64,000 nt of DNA from Capsicum annuum (Eukaryota > Streptophyta > Magnoliopsida > Solanales > Solanaceae): positions 298,481-362,480 of the forward strand of contig NW_025857520.1 in NCBI RefSeq assembly GCF_002878395.1, written 5' to 3'. Below are positions 11,914 to 23,161 of the stretch, piece after piece. The notes below the pieces were generated by a model. It had not been told where the DNA came from, did no database searches, and was given only the letters and a program-made list of their open reading frames with translations. The position numbers were made by a program, and so were the translations under genes. Numbering within the stretch: position 1 is the first letter of the stretch; each line of letters begins with the position of its first letter.

Positions 11914-12583
11914 CTGAGTGCATCATAAAATCATATCAGCCACACTTAACAAAACTCGCTACCATAGTGAAAAGGATAGTGAAATCACCACACAATACTT
12001 AGTTTGTTAAATAGCCCAATTAAGTGGTGTTACTGGGTACTCGCCGACATACACTTTGATATAAGGTTTTGACATTATTCACACGTTCTTAAAACATTTT
12101 CATCTCAAAAGGTGTCTTTTTTTAAACCCCTCACTATCTAAAAAAATGCAATTCAACTTTTCACATGGCATAATATAATTGTTTTACAAAAATAATTCCT
12201 TCACACCACCAATTTCACAAATTTTGTTTCAATAAAGCCATTTTGAACAAAATTATACATTACAATTTCAACATATCACAGTATAGAAATGTCATCACAT
12301 TCCTACACTTTCATTAACATCATGATCAACAAAACAAGGTGAATTCAATACCTCAATACCCACAATACACCATGATTCATACAAAACCACCAACAACAGA
12401 TGCAAAGGTCAAATTAAAATTCACAACAATGGTGGTTTCTACAATAATGGCATTTATCTTTCCTAAGAGTTTCAAACCCACATTTTAAAATCTATGGCAA
12501 GAGCTTAATCTATAATCCCTAAGAAAGAAATTAACTATAACAATAAAGTCACAATATCTAAGAACTAAGAACGAAAAACTTAC
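11914..12583 (-). other. Candidate 5'-UTR intron of the env-position ORF (A)
   Basis: In element orientation CTTTAAG|GTAAGT (donor, 12583) and GCACTCAG|GTGAT (acceptor, 11914) bracket 670 AT-rich bases. The ATG follows six bases after the acceptor. The donor is a perfect plant consensus. This rests on sequence only; no transcript evidence is available. Confidence 0.5.
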
Positions 12584-12732
12584 CTTAAAGATGGAGGATT
12601 GAAGAAACAAAGGAAGAATTCTGGAGATTTTAAGCAAAGAAAAAGCTTGAAACTCAGAGGATATTGAGATGACAATTGTTTTTCATGGCTTTGGGGAAAA
12701 ATAAGAGTGAATTAGAGAATTTAGGGTGTTAT

Positions 12733-12745
12733 ACCTATTTAAAGA
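12733..12745 (-). promoter_or_regulatory. Candidate internal promoter of element A
   Basis: In element orientation TTTAAATAGG precedes a CT-rich leader of about 120 bases (12710-12584) that ends at the splice-donor-like GTAAGT. The repeat block 12785-13135 lies directly upstream. The arrangement resembles the promoter-leader-donor order of the LTRs here and suggests a separate transcript for the env-position ORF. This is inference from layout. Confidence 0.4.
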
Positions 12746-12784
12746 ATGAAATTCGGGTCATCTTAACCCAAAGAAAAGCAGGAT

Positions 12785-13135
12785 TTATGTTGAAACTGGA
12801 AGGGTGTGTGGTGCACAACTTATTGCACAAGTTTAAGTGTATGTTACATTAGTCATCGCATAATTGTGACAGTGAGCATATGCATTATGATGTGCGGTGC
12901 ACATGTTATCACACAGGTGCAAGTAAGCGGCGTATTTGTGATTTCACAAGTTGAAGTGTGCGGCGCATCAGGAATTGCATAGTTGAGGCAGTGAGCATGT
13001 GCGGAGGCTTGGGCGGCGCAGATGTTATCGCACAAATTGAGGTGTATGGTGCATATGCAATCTTCTACATCAAGGTGTACGGCTCACATCATGCTCCCAA
13101 TTTCTTCCTATGTGACGCACTGTGCTTAGGCTGAA
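12785..13135 (-). repeat. GC-rich degenerate palindromic repeat block in A
   Basis: About 350 bases in which TGTGCGGYGCACA-like words recur (near 12810, 12893, 12957, 13013 and 13045), separated by words such as ATGTTATCGCACA and AATTGAGGTG. Spacing is irregular at roughly 30-60 bases. It stands out from the AT-rich surroundings and lies immediately upstream of the candidate internal promoter. Confidence 0.7.
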
Positions 13136-13539
13136 TGTTAGGCATTGCCTTTACTATGGTGTATGTAATCTTGGATGTCATGCATCCCATTCTCTATATA
13201 AGGCATAACAAGAGTCATAACAATAACACGAAGCATGACTCAAGACTTATATTTTGACCACTCCTAAAGTTACCACCTCTGGCATGGCAAACTTTCAACC
13301 TGAGTTTTGAACCTACCACCTCATTAGTGCTTCGATCACCTATACTTAATCAAAAACAATTAAAATAATTAGAAGGGTTGGTTTTCTCCCACCTAGAGCT
13401 TTAGTTTTGATCGTGAATCAACTCTTATTTTTATATTTTTATGTTGCGTGTAAAAATCAAACTAAAATCATGGGTTGCCTCCCATAAGTGCCTGATTTAT
13501 TATTATGGTACGACTCGATTATCTCAATTACTCATACTT
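13136..13539 (-). other. Post-pol spacer of element A
   Basis: Noncoding. It contains the family motif GGGTTGCCTCCCATAAGTGC at about 13472-13491. In element orientation this is the 'GGGAGGCAACCCA' signature that follows the end of pol; the same signature follows gag in C (56168) and protease in B (31141). CTCTATATAAGGC near 13193 resembles a TATA box but I assign no function. Confidence 0.55.
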
Positions 13540-14930
13540 CATCGAGATAGATAGTATCAATACTTTTTATCAAGTTTTTTGGACCGATATAAAGTTTTAC
13601 TCATTGCCCGTTGACTTTGAAGATGCTTCCATCTTCATTTTAAAGTTTGACTACTCCAATGAAAAGACTTGACTAACTTTAAATTGGCTTGACCACTTGG
13701 ACTTAAGTTTACCTGGGGAAAATTTGAGCTTGGATTTGAATAGAAGCACCAAGTCGCCTTTGTGGAAGTCTTATTTTTAAATCCTTTATTCATGATACTT
13801 CTTCATCTTTTCCTTGTATAAGTCTGCTCTTTCATATATCTGAGATGAAATATATCCATCTCATTCAATTGCCCCAGTCTTAGCTCCGCTGCCTCCTTCC
13901 AATCTAGATTTAATCTTTTGAGGGCACATAAATCCTTGTGCTCCCGCTAGATCGGTAAATGACATGCTTTGCCATAGACTAGTTGATACGGAGACATGCT
14001 AATTGGTGTCTTGAAAGTAGTCTAATATGCCCACAAAGCTTTACTAAGCTTTCGACACCAATCTTCCCTACTAGTATTTACCATTTTAGCTAAGATAACC
14101 TTAATTTCCCAATTTAAGACCTCTACTTGCCCACTAGTTTGTAGGTGGTATGGGGTCACCACCCTATGCTGCTTCACCCTATATTTCGCCAAAACTGCTC
14201 AAAACACTTTGTTGTAAAAATGAGATCCTCTGTCGCTTATAAAAGTATGTGGTACTCCAAGACGAGAGAAGATGAGCTTTTTGAGAAATGCAACAACTCT
14301 CTTTCCTTTATTATCACACAAAGCAACGGCTTCGTCCCATTTTGATACATAATCCACAGCAAATAGAATGTACTTCATCCCGTATGAGCTTATAAAAAGG
14401 CCTATAAAATTAATGCGCTAGATGTCAAATAATACTACTTCAAGCACCTTAGTCAAAGGCATCTCATGCCTCTTAGAGATCGACCCCTGCCTCTGACATT
14501 GGTAGTACTTTAGCACAAACTCATGAGCATCGTTGAATAATGTTGGCCAATTGTAGCCACTCTACAACACCTTTCCAGCAGTTTGGTCACCCGCATGGTG
14601 ACCACCAACTAGGGAAGCATGACATGCTTCCAATATACACAATACATCTACCTCTGGTATACATCTCGTTATAATATTGTCAACGTATCATCAAAAAAGA
14701 TACATCTCATCCCAGAAGTAGTGTGTTACATCATGAAGGAATTTATTTCTGTAATGGAAAGAAAGATTTTCCAAATTGACTTCAATCACAACATAGTTTA
14801 CAAAATCAGCGTACCAAGGCATTTTCTTCATAGCAGTAATGAAAATCTCCTAATCAGGAAATGCGTCATTTATGTCCATTTCAGCACTAACTGCTTGCTC
14901 ACCTTCCATCCTTGACAGATGATCCATAAC
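13540..14930 (-). pseudogene. Integrase region of element A
   Basis: In element orientation it passes through the zinc-binding region (CDVCQRG near 14500), the catalytic core with the Asp of the KYILFAVDYVSKWDEAVAL segment (about 14300-14375), the Asp of TFISDRGSHF (about 14225-14250), and the Glu of [13 protein letters not shown] (about 14130). The lineage motif GKACHLPI is near 13960, and the C-terminal domain (PSGQANLK, replacing the usual KSKWSGPF stretch) near 13680. Stops near 14205, 14030 and 13800 break the frame. It would insert the DNA copy. Confidence 0.8.
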
Positions 14931-14959
14931 TTGGTTTTTGCAACCCTTCTTGTCTTTGA

Positions 14960-15365
14960 CTTCAAAGTCAATTTCTTAGAGAAGCAACAACCATCCAATC
15001 AAACTTGTTTTAGCATCTTTCTTAGCCATCAAATACCTCAAGTCTGCGTGGTCAGTGTGGACCACCACCTTGGTCCTTAGTAGAGAAGCTTGGAATTTCT
15101 CAAAAGTATAGACTACAGCAAGGAGTTCTTGTTCGGTGACAGTGTTGCTCTTTTGAGCTCCATTCAGTGCTTTTCTTGCAAAATAAAAAAGGTGAAACAA
15201 TTCGTCCTTCTTCTGTCCCAACACTGCTCTAAGGGCAACACCGCTTGCATCACACATAATCTCAAATGGTTTTGACCAATTTGGTATGACAATAATAGGG
15301 GCCTCAACTAGCTTCTCTTTAAGCCATTGTAATCCCTTCATGCGACCATAATCAAAGACAAACTT
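14960..15365 (-). pseudogene. RNase H region of element A
   Basis: An open stretch at 14976-15341 begins LQWLKEKLVEAPI and shows the catalytic Asp in FEIMCDASGVAL, the Glu in VTEQELLAVVYTFEKF and the Asp in VVHTDHADLRYLMAKKDAK. All three visible acidic residues are kept, and the segment lacks internal stops. It is one of the better preserved pieces of the element, although neighbouring domains are broken. Confidence 0.85.
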
Positions 15366-16240
15366 AGCCTATTTCTCTAAGAGTTTGCAAAGTAGATTTG
15401 AAATCTTGGAGAAGTCCTTTATAAACCTCCAATAAATGCCTGTATGTCCAAGGAAACTACACGCTCCCTTCACTGAAATAGGGGTGGTAGCTTCTAAACA
15501 ACCTCAACCTTGGCTCAAATAAACTCCAATCCCTTTTTCTGAAATTTTATACCCGAGAACAATTCCCATCTTCCCCATGAAGTGATAATTTCCCAATTAA
15601 GCATAAGGTTGAATTCCACACACCACTGTAAGGCTCTACTCAGGTTCACTAAACATAGCTCAAATGAATATCCTACCACAGAAAGTCATCCATGAACACC
15701 TCCAGGGTGTTTTCAACCATATATAAGAAAATAGACATCACAAACTGTTGGAAGATAGAAGGGGCAATACATAACCCAAATAGCATCCTCTTAAATATGA
15801 AAGTGCCATGCGGGCATGTAAATATTGTTTTCTCCTGATATTTAGGAGAAAAGTATATCTTATTATATGTAGAATAACCATCCAAGAAGAAATACGACCC
15901 CCTACATGCAAGTCGATTGAGCATTTGATCCATGAAGGGCATCAGGAAGTGGTCTTTTAAAGTCCATGAATTTAGTTTGTGGTAGTCCATGCAAACTCTC
16001 CATCCAGTCATAGGCCTAAGTGGAATCAACTTATTCCATTCATTTGAAACAACAGTCATGCCACATTTATCGGGCACACATTGAACTTGGCTCACCTATT
16101 TACTAATGAAAATAGGATAAACCACTCCAGCATCCAACCACTTAATAATTTTCTTCTTAACCACCTCTGTTTTTGATGCGTTAAGACGCATTGGTGCTCG
16201 ATGGTCAGAGTACAAAATTCTTCAAATTGTATCTTATGAG
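15366..16240 (-). pseudogene. Reverse transcriptase region of element A
   Basis: Starts near the EVVKKKIIKWLDAGVVYPI segment. An open stretch at 15673-16095 contains VVSNEWNKLIPLRPMTGWRV, MDYHKLNSWTLKDHFLMPFMD and motif A as YFFLDGYSTYNKI with its Asp. It continues with KTIFTCPHGTFIFKRMLFGL and the active site EVFMDDFLW with both Asp. Catalytic residues are intact here, unlike in E1 and G. Downstream of 15672 the frame is lost, and the thumb region to 15366 carries stops. Confidence 0.85.
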
Positions 16241-16331
16241 TGCAGATGCTAGGGAGAATGCCACTAATATCTACAATAGTCTACCCTATTGATCTCTTGT
16301 GCCTCTAAAGTACCGAAATAAGTGGTTTCAC

Positions 16332-17110
16332 CTACTTCTCACCCAAATCAGCTGTAATAATAATGAGTAGCATGTTTCCATTGCCCAGAAACACGTACCT
16401 CAAATGCCCTGGTAGTTTTTTAAATTCCAACACTGGTGGCTCTTCAATAGATGGCTTAGCCGGTGGTGTTGGTCGATTCGCAAGATCAAGATCTAAAGTT
16501 TTAGGAGTATAAGAGTATAAACCCATTCCTATAAGAGCACAAGCAGTTTTTTTGTACTCCTCAATGCCTTCATGATTAAAATACATAAGCACTGCAGCTA
16601 AAGGCTCAACAACAAACTTCTCATCTATTGGTACTTTCTGTTCATCCACATAATATACATCAACAATTGAGAACCTACTTATTTCCTTATGATGCTTCAT
16701 TGATTGGTACACATCAAAGCGTACCACTTCATCATTCATCCTGAATAAGAGCTTATTAGCTTGAAATTCAATCAGCACACTTCTGATTGTGAGAAAAGGT
16801 CGACCTAAGATTATGGGCACGTTGAAATCCACCTCGCAATCCAGAATTATGAAATTTGCAGGAAATATGAAGCTAACCACCTTCACCAACACATCATAAA
16901 AAATACCAACAGGTCATTTTACCGACTTGCCTGCCATCACAAGTTGTATATTGGTGGGTGTAGGATCTCCTAAACCCAATATTTTATAAACAGCCAGTGG
17001 CATCAAATTGATGCTCGCTCCCAGATCAAATAAGGCTTTAACAATTTCCAGAGACCCAATCGTACAAGGAATAGTGAATGCCCCTGGACCTACTTTCTTC
17101 TATACTAAGG
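16332..17110 (-). pseudogene. Protease and linker region of element A
   Basis: In element orientation GPGAFTIPCTIGSLEI is followed by the active site ALFDLGASINLMPLAVYKIL (about 17050-16985) and LGLGDPTPT. After a stop near 16920 the frame is open at 16332-16892: MLVKVVSFIFPANFIILD, VPIILGRPFLTI, then the pre-RT linker with FKKLPGHLRYVFLGNGN. This order is typical of the Athila lineage. The start at 16892 is only the first Met after the stop, not a true start. Confidence 0.8.
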
Positions 17111-17159
17111 ACCTTGTAGAAACTACACTGTAGTGATGGAGATTATCCGTTGGTTCTTA

Positions 17160-18542
17160 ACTTACCACTCTTTTCTTCGTCAGAATATTATTCATAAATT
17201 TAGCATATCCTGGCATTTATTTAAGTATCTCTACCAAAGGAACATTCACAGTCAACTGCTTCAACATTGCCGTGAATTTACTAAACTTCATATCATCAGC
17301 CTTCTTTTTTAATCTCTGAGGAAAGGGAGGTTGTGGTTTTGGGTGAGTATTAACCACTACTTCAATTTTCTTCTCTTTCCCTTTTTCCAACTCATCAACC
17401 TGCTGATGATTAGAAGAGATATCAATCCCATCTAGTTTTTGAAACTCTACTAGAGTACCTTTTTCAAGCTCAACATCTTCTTTGACTACCTTATCATTTA
17501 TAGCTTTGCCCAAAGATGGGCCTAATAAAACCTTACCACTCTGTGTGGTAATATCCATGCATGAACCATCATTCCGAGGGTTCTAAATTGTATCATTTGG
17601 TAGATTTCCACTCTTTCTGTTATTCAATATTGCAGAGAGTTGGCTTATTTTCTTTCAAACTATTTGATCAAAGTGGAGTGTGAGTTTACCAACTGACATA
17701 TAGAGGACAAATCAGTCTTCATAGTAGTCACCCCTGATTTAGTAGCCTTAACTCCCTTTAACGTTTTCTCCATTATGTCCTTCATGGACATCTTTCCAGA
17801 GCTAGTTGTAGCATTATATCTATTTTCGGGAGGTACATACAGCCCACTTCTATCATTCTTGCTCTTCCAGTTTCCTTGATCCCGCTTCTTATATCTAGCC
17901 TTTTCATAATAAGTCCAACCTTGATTTCCTTGGCTATTGCCTCAGAAACCCCCTAGTTATTCAAATAATTTGCCTCTTCTTCTGAATCAGAATCATCTCT
18001 ATCGTGGGATGCAACAAGCTTCAATTTTTTAGTCTTTGCAGATAATAAGTGCTTAGTCAACAAGTCCATTTGCATCTTTATGTATGCCTTATCTTGATTA
18101 TGTTCTTCCTCTTTCTTACATTTTTTTGTTTTCATTCCAAGAGAAATAGTAAGTCTTTCTACCACAGAATCGCTGGTATGCCAAGCTTTGCTTCATTTGG
18201 TAATCCGATCAAGCATCTCCGAGGCATCTTAAGAAGTATGATCCATAAATGATCCCCCTTCAGCATTATCAAAAATTGGTTTTGTAATTGAGTTCAAAGT
18301 ATGATAAAGGTCTCCATTAGAGGAATATCTGGCATATTATGGTTTGGACACTGCATCAACTTCTTTTCAAACCTCTCCTATGTTTTGTGAAGAGGTTCGG
18401 TTGGGAGCTATCTAAAATTAATGATCTTATCCCTTAATTGTACCCTCCTGGAGGGCGAAAAGAACCTTTCTAAGAAAGTGGCCTTCAACTACCTCTAGTT
18501 GGTTATACAATTGAGCGTCAGTTCGTTAAGCCACAATGTTGT
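17160..18542 (-). pseudogene. gag pseudogene of A, C-terminal part
   Basis: The central and C-terminal gag lie left of the inserted LTR N1. Near 18480-18400 the sequence continues the capsid domain cut by the insertion. A lysine-rich and acidic segment is open at 17953-18165 (DDSDSEEEANYLNN). The C-terminal PPFPQRLKKKADDMKFSKF segment is open at 17217-17558, and the usual link to protease follows. A zinc-knuckle region is expected between 17900 and 17600 but is too degraded to define. The gag frame resumes at 22453 on the other side of N1. Confidence 0.8.
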
Positions 18543-21500
18543 TGTAGTGACCTGAAATCCTATCCCGAGAAGTCACATGGTGCTTATGACCCTAAAGGAC
18601 CACAAGCTAAACCTTAACTGATATCTGTACCTCTACATTGCATAATATCCAAAATAAATGGGGAAACTGTCCATAAGGTTCAATACATCTGTACATATAC
18701 ATACTCAAACTAAAAACTAAATAGTAATACATCAATATCCATCTAAAAAAGCCTCTAAAATATATGAACTGTGGCGTTGATGAGACATGTCCCCAACAAA
18801 CTTTGTCAACTAAGAATAAACAAAATCTGATGAAGTAATACTAAACTAAGATTCATCCTCAAAAGAAGAGGCCTCACTGCTACTGCTACTAACTGGAACT
18901 GAACTACAAAGGATACTCTGGATCCTGTGCCTCTGAACCTTTGGTGCAAAATAAAACACCATAGTACAAATGCATCAGTACAGGGATATACTAAGTATGT
19001 TGATGGGGTAAGGCTAAATGCAAAGGCTAATGCGTGCATAGTATTTAAACTGAATAATCATGAAAATTTTGCACGAGAGCATATACATAAATGCAAAGAC
19101 TATAATCACAATTACAACTCCAGATACTGAAACTCGGATATGAATTTACCACAGACTAAACTCACTACTGACACTGAGGTACTGGATCACTGAATTCTCT
19201 GATAGTGATAAGTAAGAATATAGATGCACTTACATCAAGGACTGAGTTCCGAGCTTTACTGTTTTTGACTGACATGATTAGAGATCAACCTTTCTAATAG
19301 ATTATATTCAGAAACTATTACAAATGATAGGAAGTATGATTATATCTGAATCTAACAATAAGGATACTCAATAGAATTTGAGACTGTAAATCAAGCATAT
19401 CTGGTGGTATATCTTTGAATATGATATCAAATAACTATATATGAGACCAAGCCTATCTTATGGAATTGTCCATGAATCAATGGAACTATATGAGTTCCTT
19501 ATAATGATAGATAAATGTATCTGACAGTCCTGATTGCTAATGATTGATACTAAAACTGAAACTGAATTTGTGAGAAGTAGTTACTTAACCAACATGCCCC
19601 GACCTAACATAGGTGGTGTCCAACCTATAACCTCAGCTGGAAGGGTGTTAATACCGTGCCAAGGGTAAAGACCTCTCTGGTCAATCCACTCTGACGAATG
19701 AACCTTAGTAGGATGTCAACCTAGGGCAATATAATAATCAAATACTCTCTCTGGAGGTGACAACCTTTACTAATAGAGACTCCTGCATCCTGCGCTGGCT
19801 ATGTAGTTCCGGAGGTCAAGAATAGCTACTAACGACTTCGGCCTCTCTCTCACTGATGGGAGGAGCAATCATCCCCTCCCTCGCTCGGTGCTAGTTTTTA
19901 CTCCCAACTAAAAGACTCAAAACTGAATTCTTAACTGAACACCACTGAACTGAATCTAATACAAATCATGTTTCTCAAAATATCTGACTAATTTATGCTG
20001 AGATCACTTGGTTCTATATTTGATAGAATTCTATTAGATCACGGTATCTGACTTGATGATACTGATCTTGAATAGATTATTCGAATCACTTCTGAGATTA
20101 GAATTGAACATTAGAGTACATTAGATCTGAGCTGATTTCAGTAATGAGGATAGATTACTATCGATACAAAGATTACAGAGATAACTAAGATTACTAAGCT
20201 TTCTTAAGTTCTATAATTATCTGAGGATACAGAGTTCTATAGTTCACTGAGTTCTGAGAATCATGGCTCGACTGAAATTATTATAAAACTGACACGAGCT
20301 CTAGACTTTAGCTAAATTGTTAGGTATAAATACCCCCAGGACTCAATAACATAAAATAAAGTATAATTATTCCTTCATCATTATCATCACAATAATTCAT
20401 TTACTAGCACAATCACTAAGAGATCGCTTTATGTAGTTAGGAATCATAACATACATTTATCCTCATAATCATTCAGACATCACTTCAAACATTTAGGGAT
20501 CACAAACATTTATTCATCATCACAACAATCAAGGGGTCTTGTTGAGCATTTAGGAATCATTAACTTATACCTAGTGTAAGGGAAACATGTTACTAGATCA
20601 TACCTCATTCAACAAGGTCTTACATCAACTACTTCATACCTATATCAGTCTTGACACATATTAGGACATCCCATGATTTTAGGAGAAACTTTATACTATC
20701 ACGTCACAACTTACTTGATAACCACTTGGCATATATTCAAAGCTTAGCATATATCAAAGATAACATAATTGGGGAAATTTACTACCATCACATCTCTACT
20801 TGCTCACTAAGGTCCTTCAATAATCACTAGACACGCACAGGTTCATACATATTTGGGGATTTCCCACCATCATAGAATAATTCATCCACTTAGGTATTTT
20901 ATCAAATAATAGGCATGCATAAAGTAACTCACAATTTGGGGTTTCATCTTCAACATAATACAATGGCCCTTATGCTTCACCTAAGCTCTTTATCAAACCT
21001 ATGGGGGACATGCTTCGCTTATTCAACCATTTCTAAAACTCAATTCCGTTAACACATCACATAAATTCCACATACTAGTGTCAAAGCTCATAAATATTGT
21101 ACACAAAACATGCATAAAAACTTAACATCACAAGGAACATCAATTTCAACTCATACAAATGATGAAATCTCATAAACATAAAAATCTTGAAGTTTTAAAA
21201 AGGGTTCTTGAGCTTCTTAGATGAAAGGGACCCAAGAATCAACATCTACATACCTTGGGAAAACTCTTTACTTGATATCCTTTGGAAGATTTCTTGATTT
21301 CTCTTATTTCTTCCTTGATTTTTGGTTGAAGAACAGAGGGGGATTTGATTTTTAGAAACTGTAGTTTTCTTGGGTGGAAGGAAGAGAAAATGAGGCTCAA
21401 AGACCTTAAGTGGGTATTTATAGAAGTTGGGAATGAGTGGAAAAGAACAAAATACGCCTGAGAAAATTGTAGACTAGAGCCCAATTTTTGGACATAGCGT

Positions 21501-21937
21501 GATGCGCCACAATTGCGGACCTTCACTAGATTTTGACCATTGGGAAATTGCACAGTAGCGCGACGTGGTGAAGTTTATTTTTCCACCATGGTTGTGAACT
21601 ATATGGGCACTGCGATGCGGAGGAATCGCGTTGGTGCACTGCAATTTGACAACCCTGAAATTAAGCCTTAGCGCGACGCGCTGAAGTGCTAGTTGGTACA
21701 CTATCTCACTAAAATGGCTCTAATTCATCACCTGAGTGTTGGATTTGGGCAAATTTTGTATCGGTGAAAAGCTTATTCAATGATCTACATGGAAAAAAGT
21801 ATAAATTAGGAAAACTCCATAAGAATCAATGTATTCCATACTTGGGAAGAAACTTTTGAAACTTTTAAACTCGGATTTCCACTTTACTGGATACGCTTTA
21901 AAGCTCAGAATAGAAGAGGACTTTGTGGGGTATTACA
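18543..21937 (-). repeat. Full-length LTR within N1 (about 3.4 kb)
   Basis: Minus orientation. It begins TGTAATACCCCACAAAGTCC, carries the palindromic block (about 21680-21480), a TATA-like TATAAATA (21422-21414), a donor-like AAG|GTATGT (21253), a T-rich stretch, the shared CTAGCACCGAGCGAGG block (about 19896) and an acceptor-like AAAG|GTTCAGAGG (18939). Open stretches inside, for example 18806-19039 and 21239-21553, have no recognisable protein and match the LTR layout, so they are not genes. Confidence 0.8.
21480..21680 (-). repeat. Palindromic word block in N1 LTR
   Basis: Words such as AGCGCGACGCGCT (near 21670), GTAGCGCGACGTGG (near 21555), ATGCGGAGGAATCGCG (near 21615) and AGCGTGATGCGCC (near 21497) recur at about 55-60 base spacing. 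The position relative to the TATA-like box is the same as in E1 and S. Confidence 0.6.
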
Positions 21938-22355
21938 TAATTAGTCTAAAGTTTGTTTATTTTAGGTCTCCTATTTTTTTGTGTTATTTTCTCATTTTTA
22001 AGTCGTAGTAATTTGTTGGTTCAAGTCTGTGCATTACTTTATTTGACTCATTTTAAACAAAGATCAATTCTAGACCAACACTTCTCACCTTTCGAGTAAC
22101 TTTCCAAGTATTTCTGATTCTCCAACACTTGTGAGGCCAAGTGTGAGGTGAGGTTGAGCGTGAGTGAAGTGATACCTTTTGAACTAACATGTTTGCTAGT
22201 TTTATAGGTTGTTTTGCTTGCTATCTTTTTGTTCTTTTAGGTACATTTTCCATGGAATCTGGAGATACTACTTCCCAACCTTTGGGAATTGATGTTATTG
22301 GAGCTTTGATGGGTCACTTTGATGCTTTTTCCCAAAAAGTGGAGGAAAGTATTCC
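21938..22355 (+). other. Unidentified insert in N1 with short gag-like ORF
   Basis: 418 bases unrelated to the LTR. On the + strand an acceptor-like TTCTTTTAG|GTACATTTTCC precedes ATGG at 22252, which opens MESGDTTSQPLGIDVIGALM and stays open to 22376, where it runs into LTR sequence. The length, start context and composition suggest a leader plus the N-terminus of another retrotransposon gag. I do not recognise the family, so this is tentative. Confidence 0.4.
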
Positions 22356-22452
22356 TTACTTAGGAAGACACTTCTAAAACTTTTAAACTCATATTTTCAC
22401 TTTACTGGATACGCTCTATGGCTCAAATTGGAAAAGGACTTTGTAGGGTATT

Positions 22453-23050
22453 ACAGTTGCCTCCCCAGATAGAGACAATGGAAATAACCTTAAGCGAATA
22501 GCATTCTGACCTACTCTAGGATAATCAAAATATTTGCAAATGGTAACAAAATTCACCAAATGTATTTTAGGATCATCTTCTAGCTGACCACCGAATAACC
22601 CCTTTAGATATAGAAGTTGGATCATCATACTGGTGATATTGAATTTTGATCCAGGTGCTAGAGGTAGAGGAATAATAACTTAAGTTGCTCCTGCACCATC
22701 TATTTATTCGTCATCATCATTGAGATCATACTGAATAGGTTGGTGGTCATGTCTTCCCCTGAAAGGGAAATTCTGATGTACATCATAATTCGCAGGTGTA
22801 GCTATATTCCCAGTAGACCTTAGGCTTACAGGATCCAATAAGTCATCATCTCCTAGGTCCTAATCATCAAGATTTGGCACCCGACATAGGTTATTAGCAT
22901 TTTGATGATTTAGTTGAGCTAAGCCAAAGTAGCTAATGTTTTTGCCTCTTGTGGATCATCAATTCTACCGATCAACTGAGGCTCTAGATGAATTGGTAAT
23001 AATGGTGCACCTGATCTTCGTTTATTGAGCATACACAATTATCAACCTGC
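22453..23050 (-). pseudogene. gag pseudogene of A, N-terminal part
   Basis: In element orientation the N-terminus (near 23000-22700) leads into an open stretch at 22416-22628. Its gag part, before N1, reads LLYLKGLFGGQLEDDPKIHL, then NFVTICKYFDYPRVGQNAIR and LRLFPLSLSGEAT. This is the retrotransposon gag domain of the Athila type and is closely related to 30400-30560 in element B. N1 then interrupts it, and the domain continues at 18542 downwards. Confidence 0.8.
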
Positions 23051-23138
23051 ATAAACAAAACAACAAATAAAAGTAATGCTTTAGGACACTTTGACCAAAG
23101 GGTCGATTAACAATCATAAACTTAATTGACAATCGTAT

Positions 23139-23156
23139 TTCCCGGCAATGGCGCCA
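23139..23156 (-). promoter_or_regulatory. Primer binding site of element A
   Basis: In element orientation TGGCGCCATTGCCGGGAA lies five bases after the 5' LTR end. It is nearly the tRNA-Asp complement (TGGCGCCGTTGCCGGGGA) used by Athila and Tat elements. This fixes the element's direction. Confidence 0.85.
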
Positions 23157-23161
23157 AAACT

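Larger units (their letters stand above)
18543..22452 (-). mobile_element. N1: chromovirus LTR inserted in gag of element A, rearranged at one end
   Basis: In minus orientation the block begins TGTAATACCCTACAAAGTCC (22452) and ends ...GGTCACTACA (18543). Flanking bases are GTTGT (18538-18542) and GTTGC (22453-22457), a 4-of-5 target duplication, and the gag reading of A continues across. The block contains two copies of the LTR start, 22452-22356 and 21937-21844, about 85% identical over 97 bases. Between them are 418 bases of foreign sequence. Either a nested element collapsed by deletion, or an LTR suffered an internal insertion with end duplication. Confidence 0.8.

Noticed and set aside
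12853..13035. Cys/Thr-rich small ORF
   Set aside because: It is a by-product of the GC-rich repeat block in element A.
13185..13215. Promoter on the + strand (CTCTATATAAGGC)
   Set aside because: A TATA-like word alone, with no leader or ORF downstream in that direction.
18806..19039. Possible 77-residue gene
   Set aside because: It falls in the acceptor region of the N1 LTR and is not conserved at 38880-39000 or 59700-59850.
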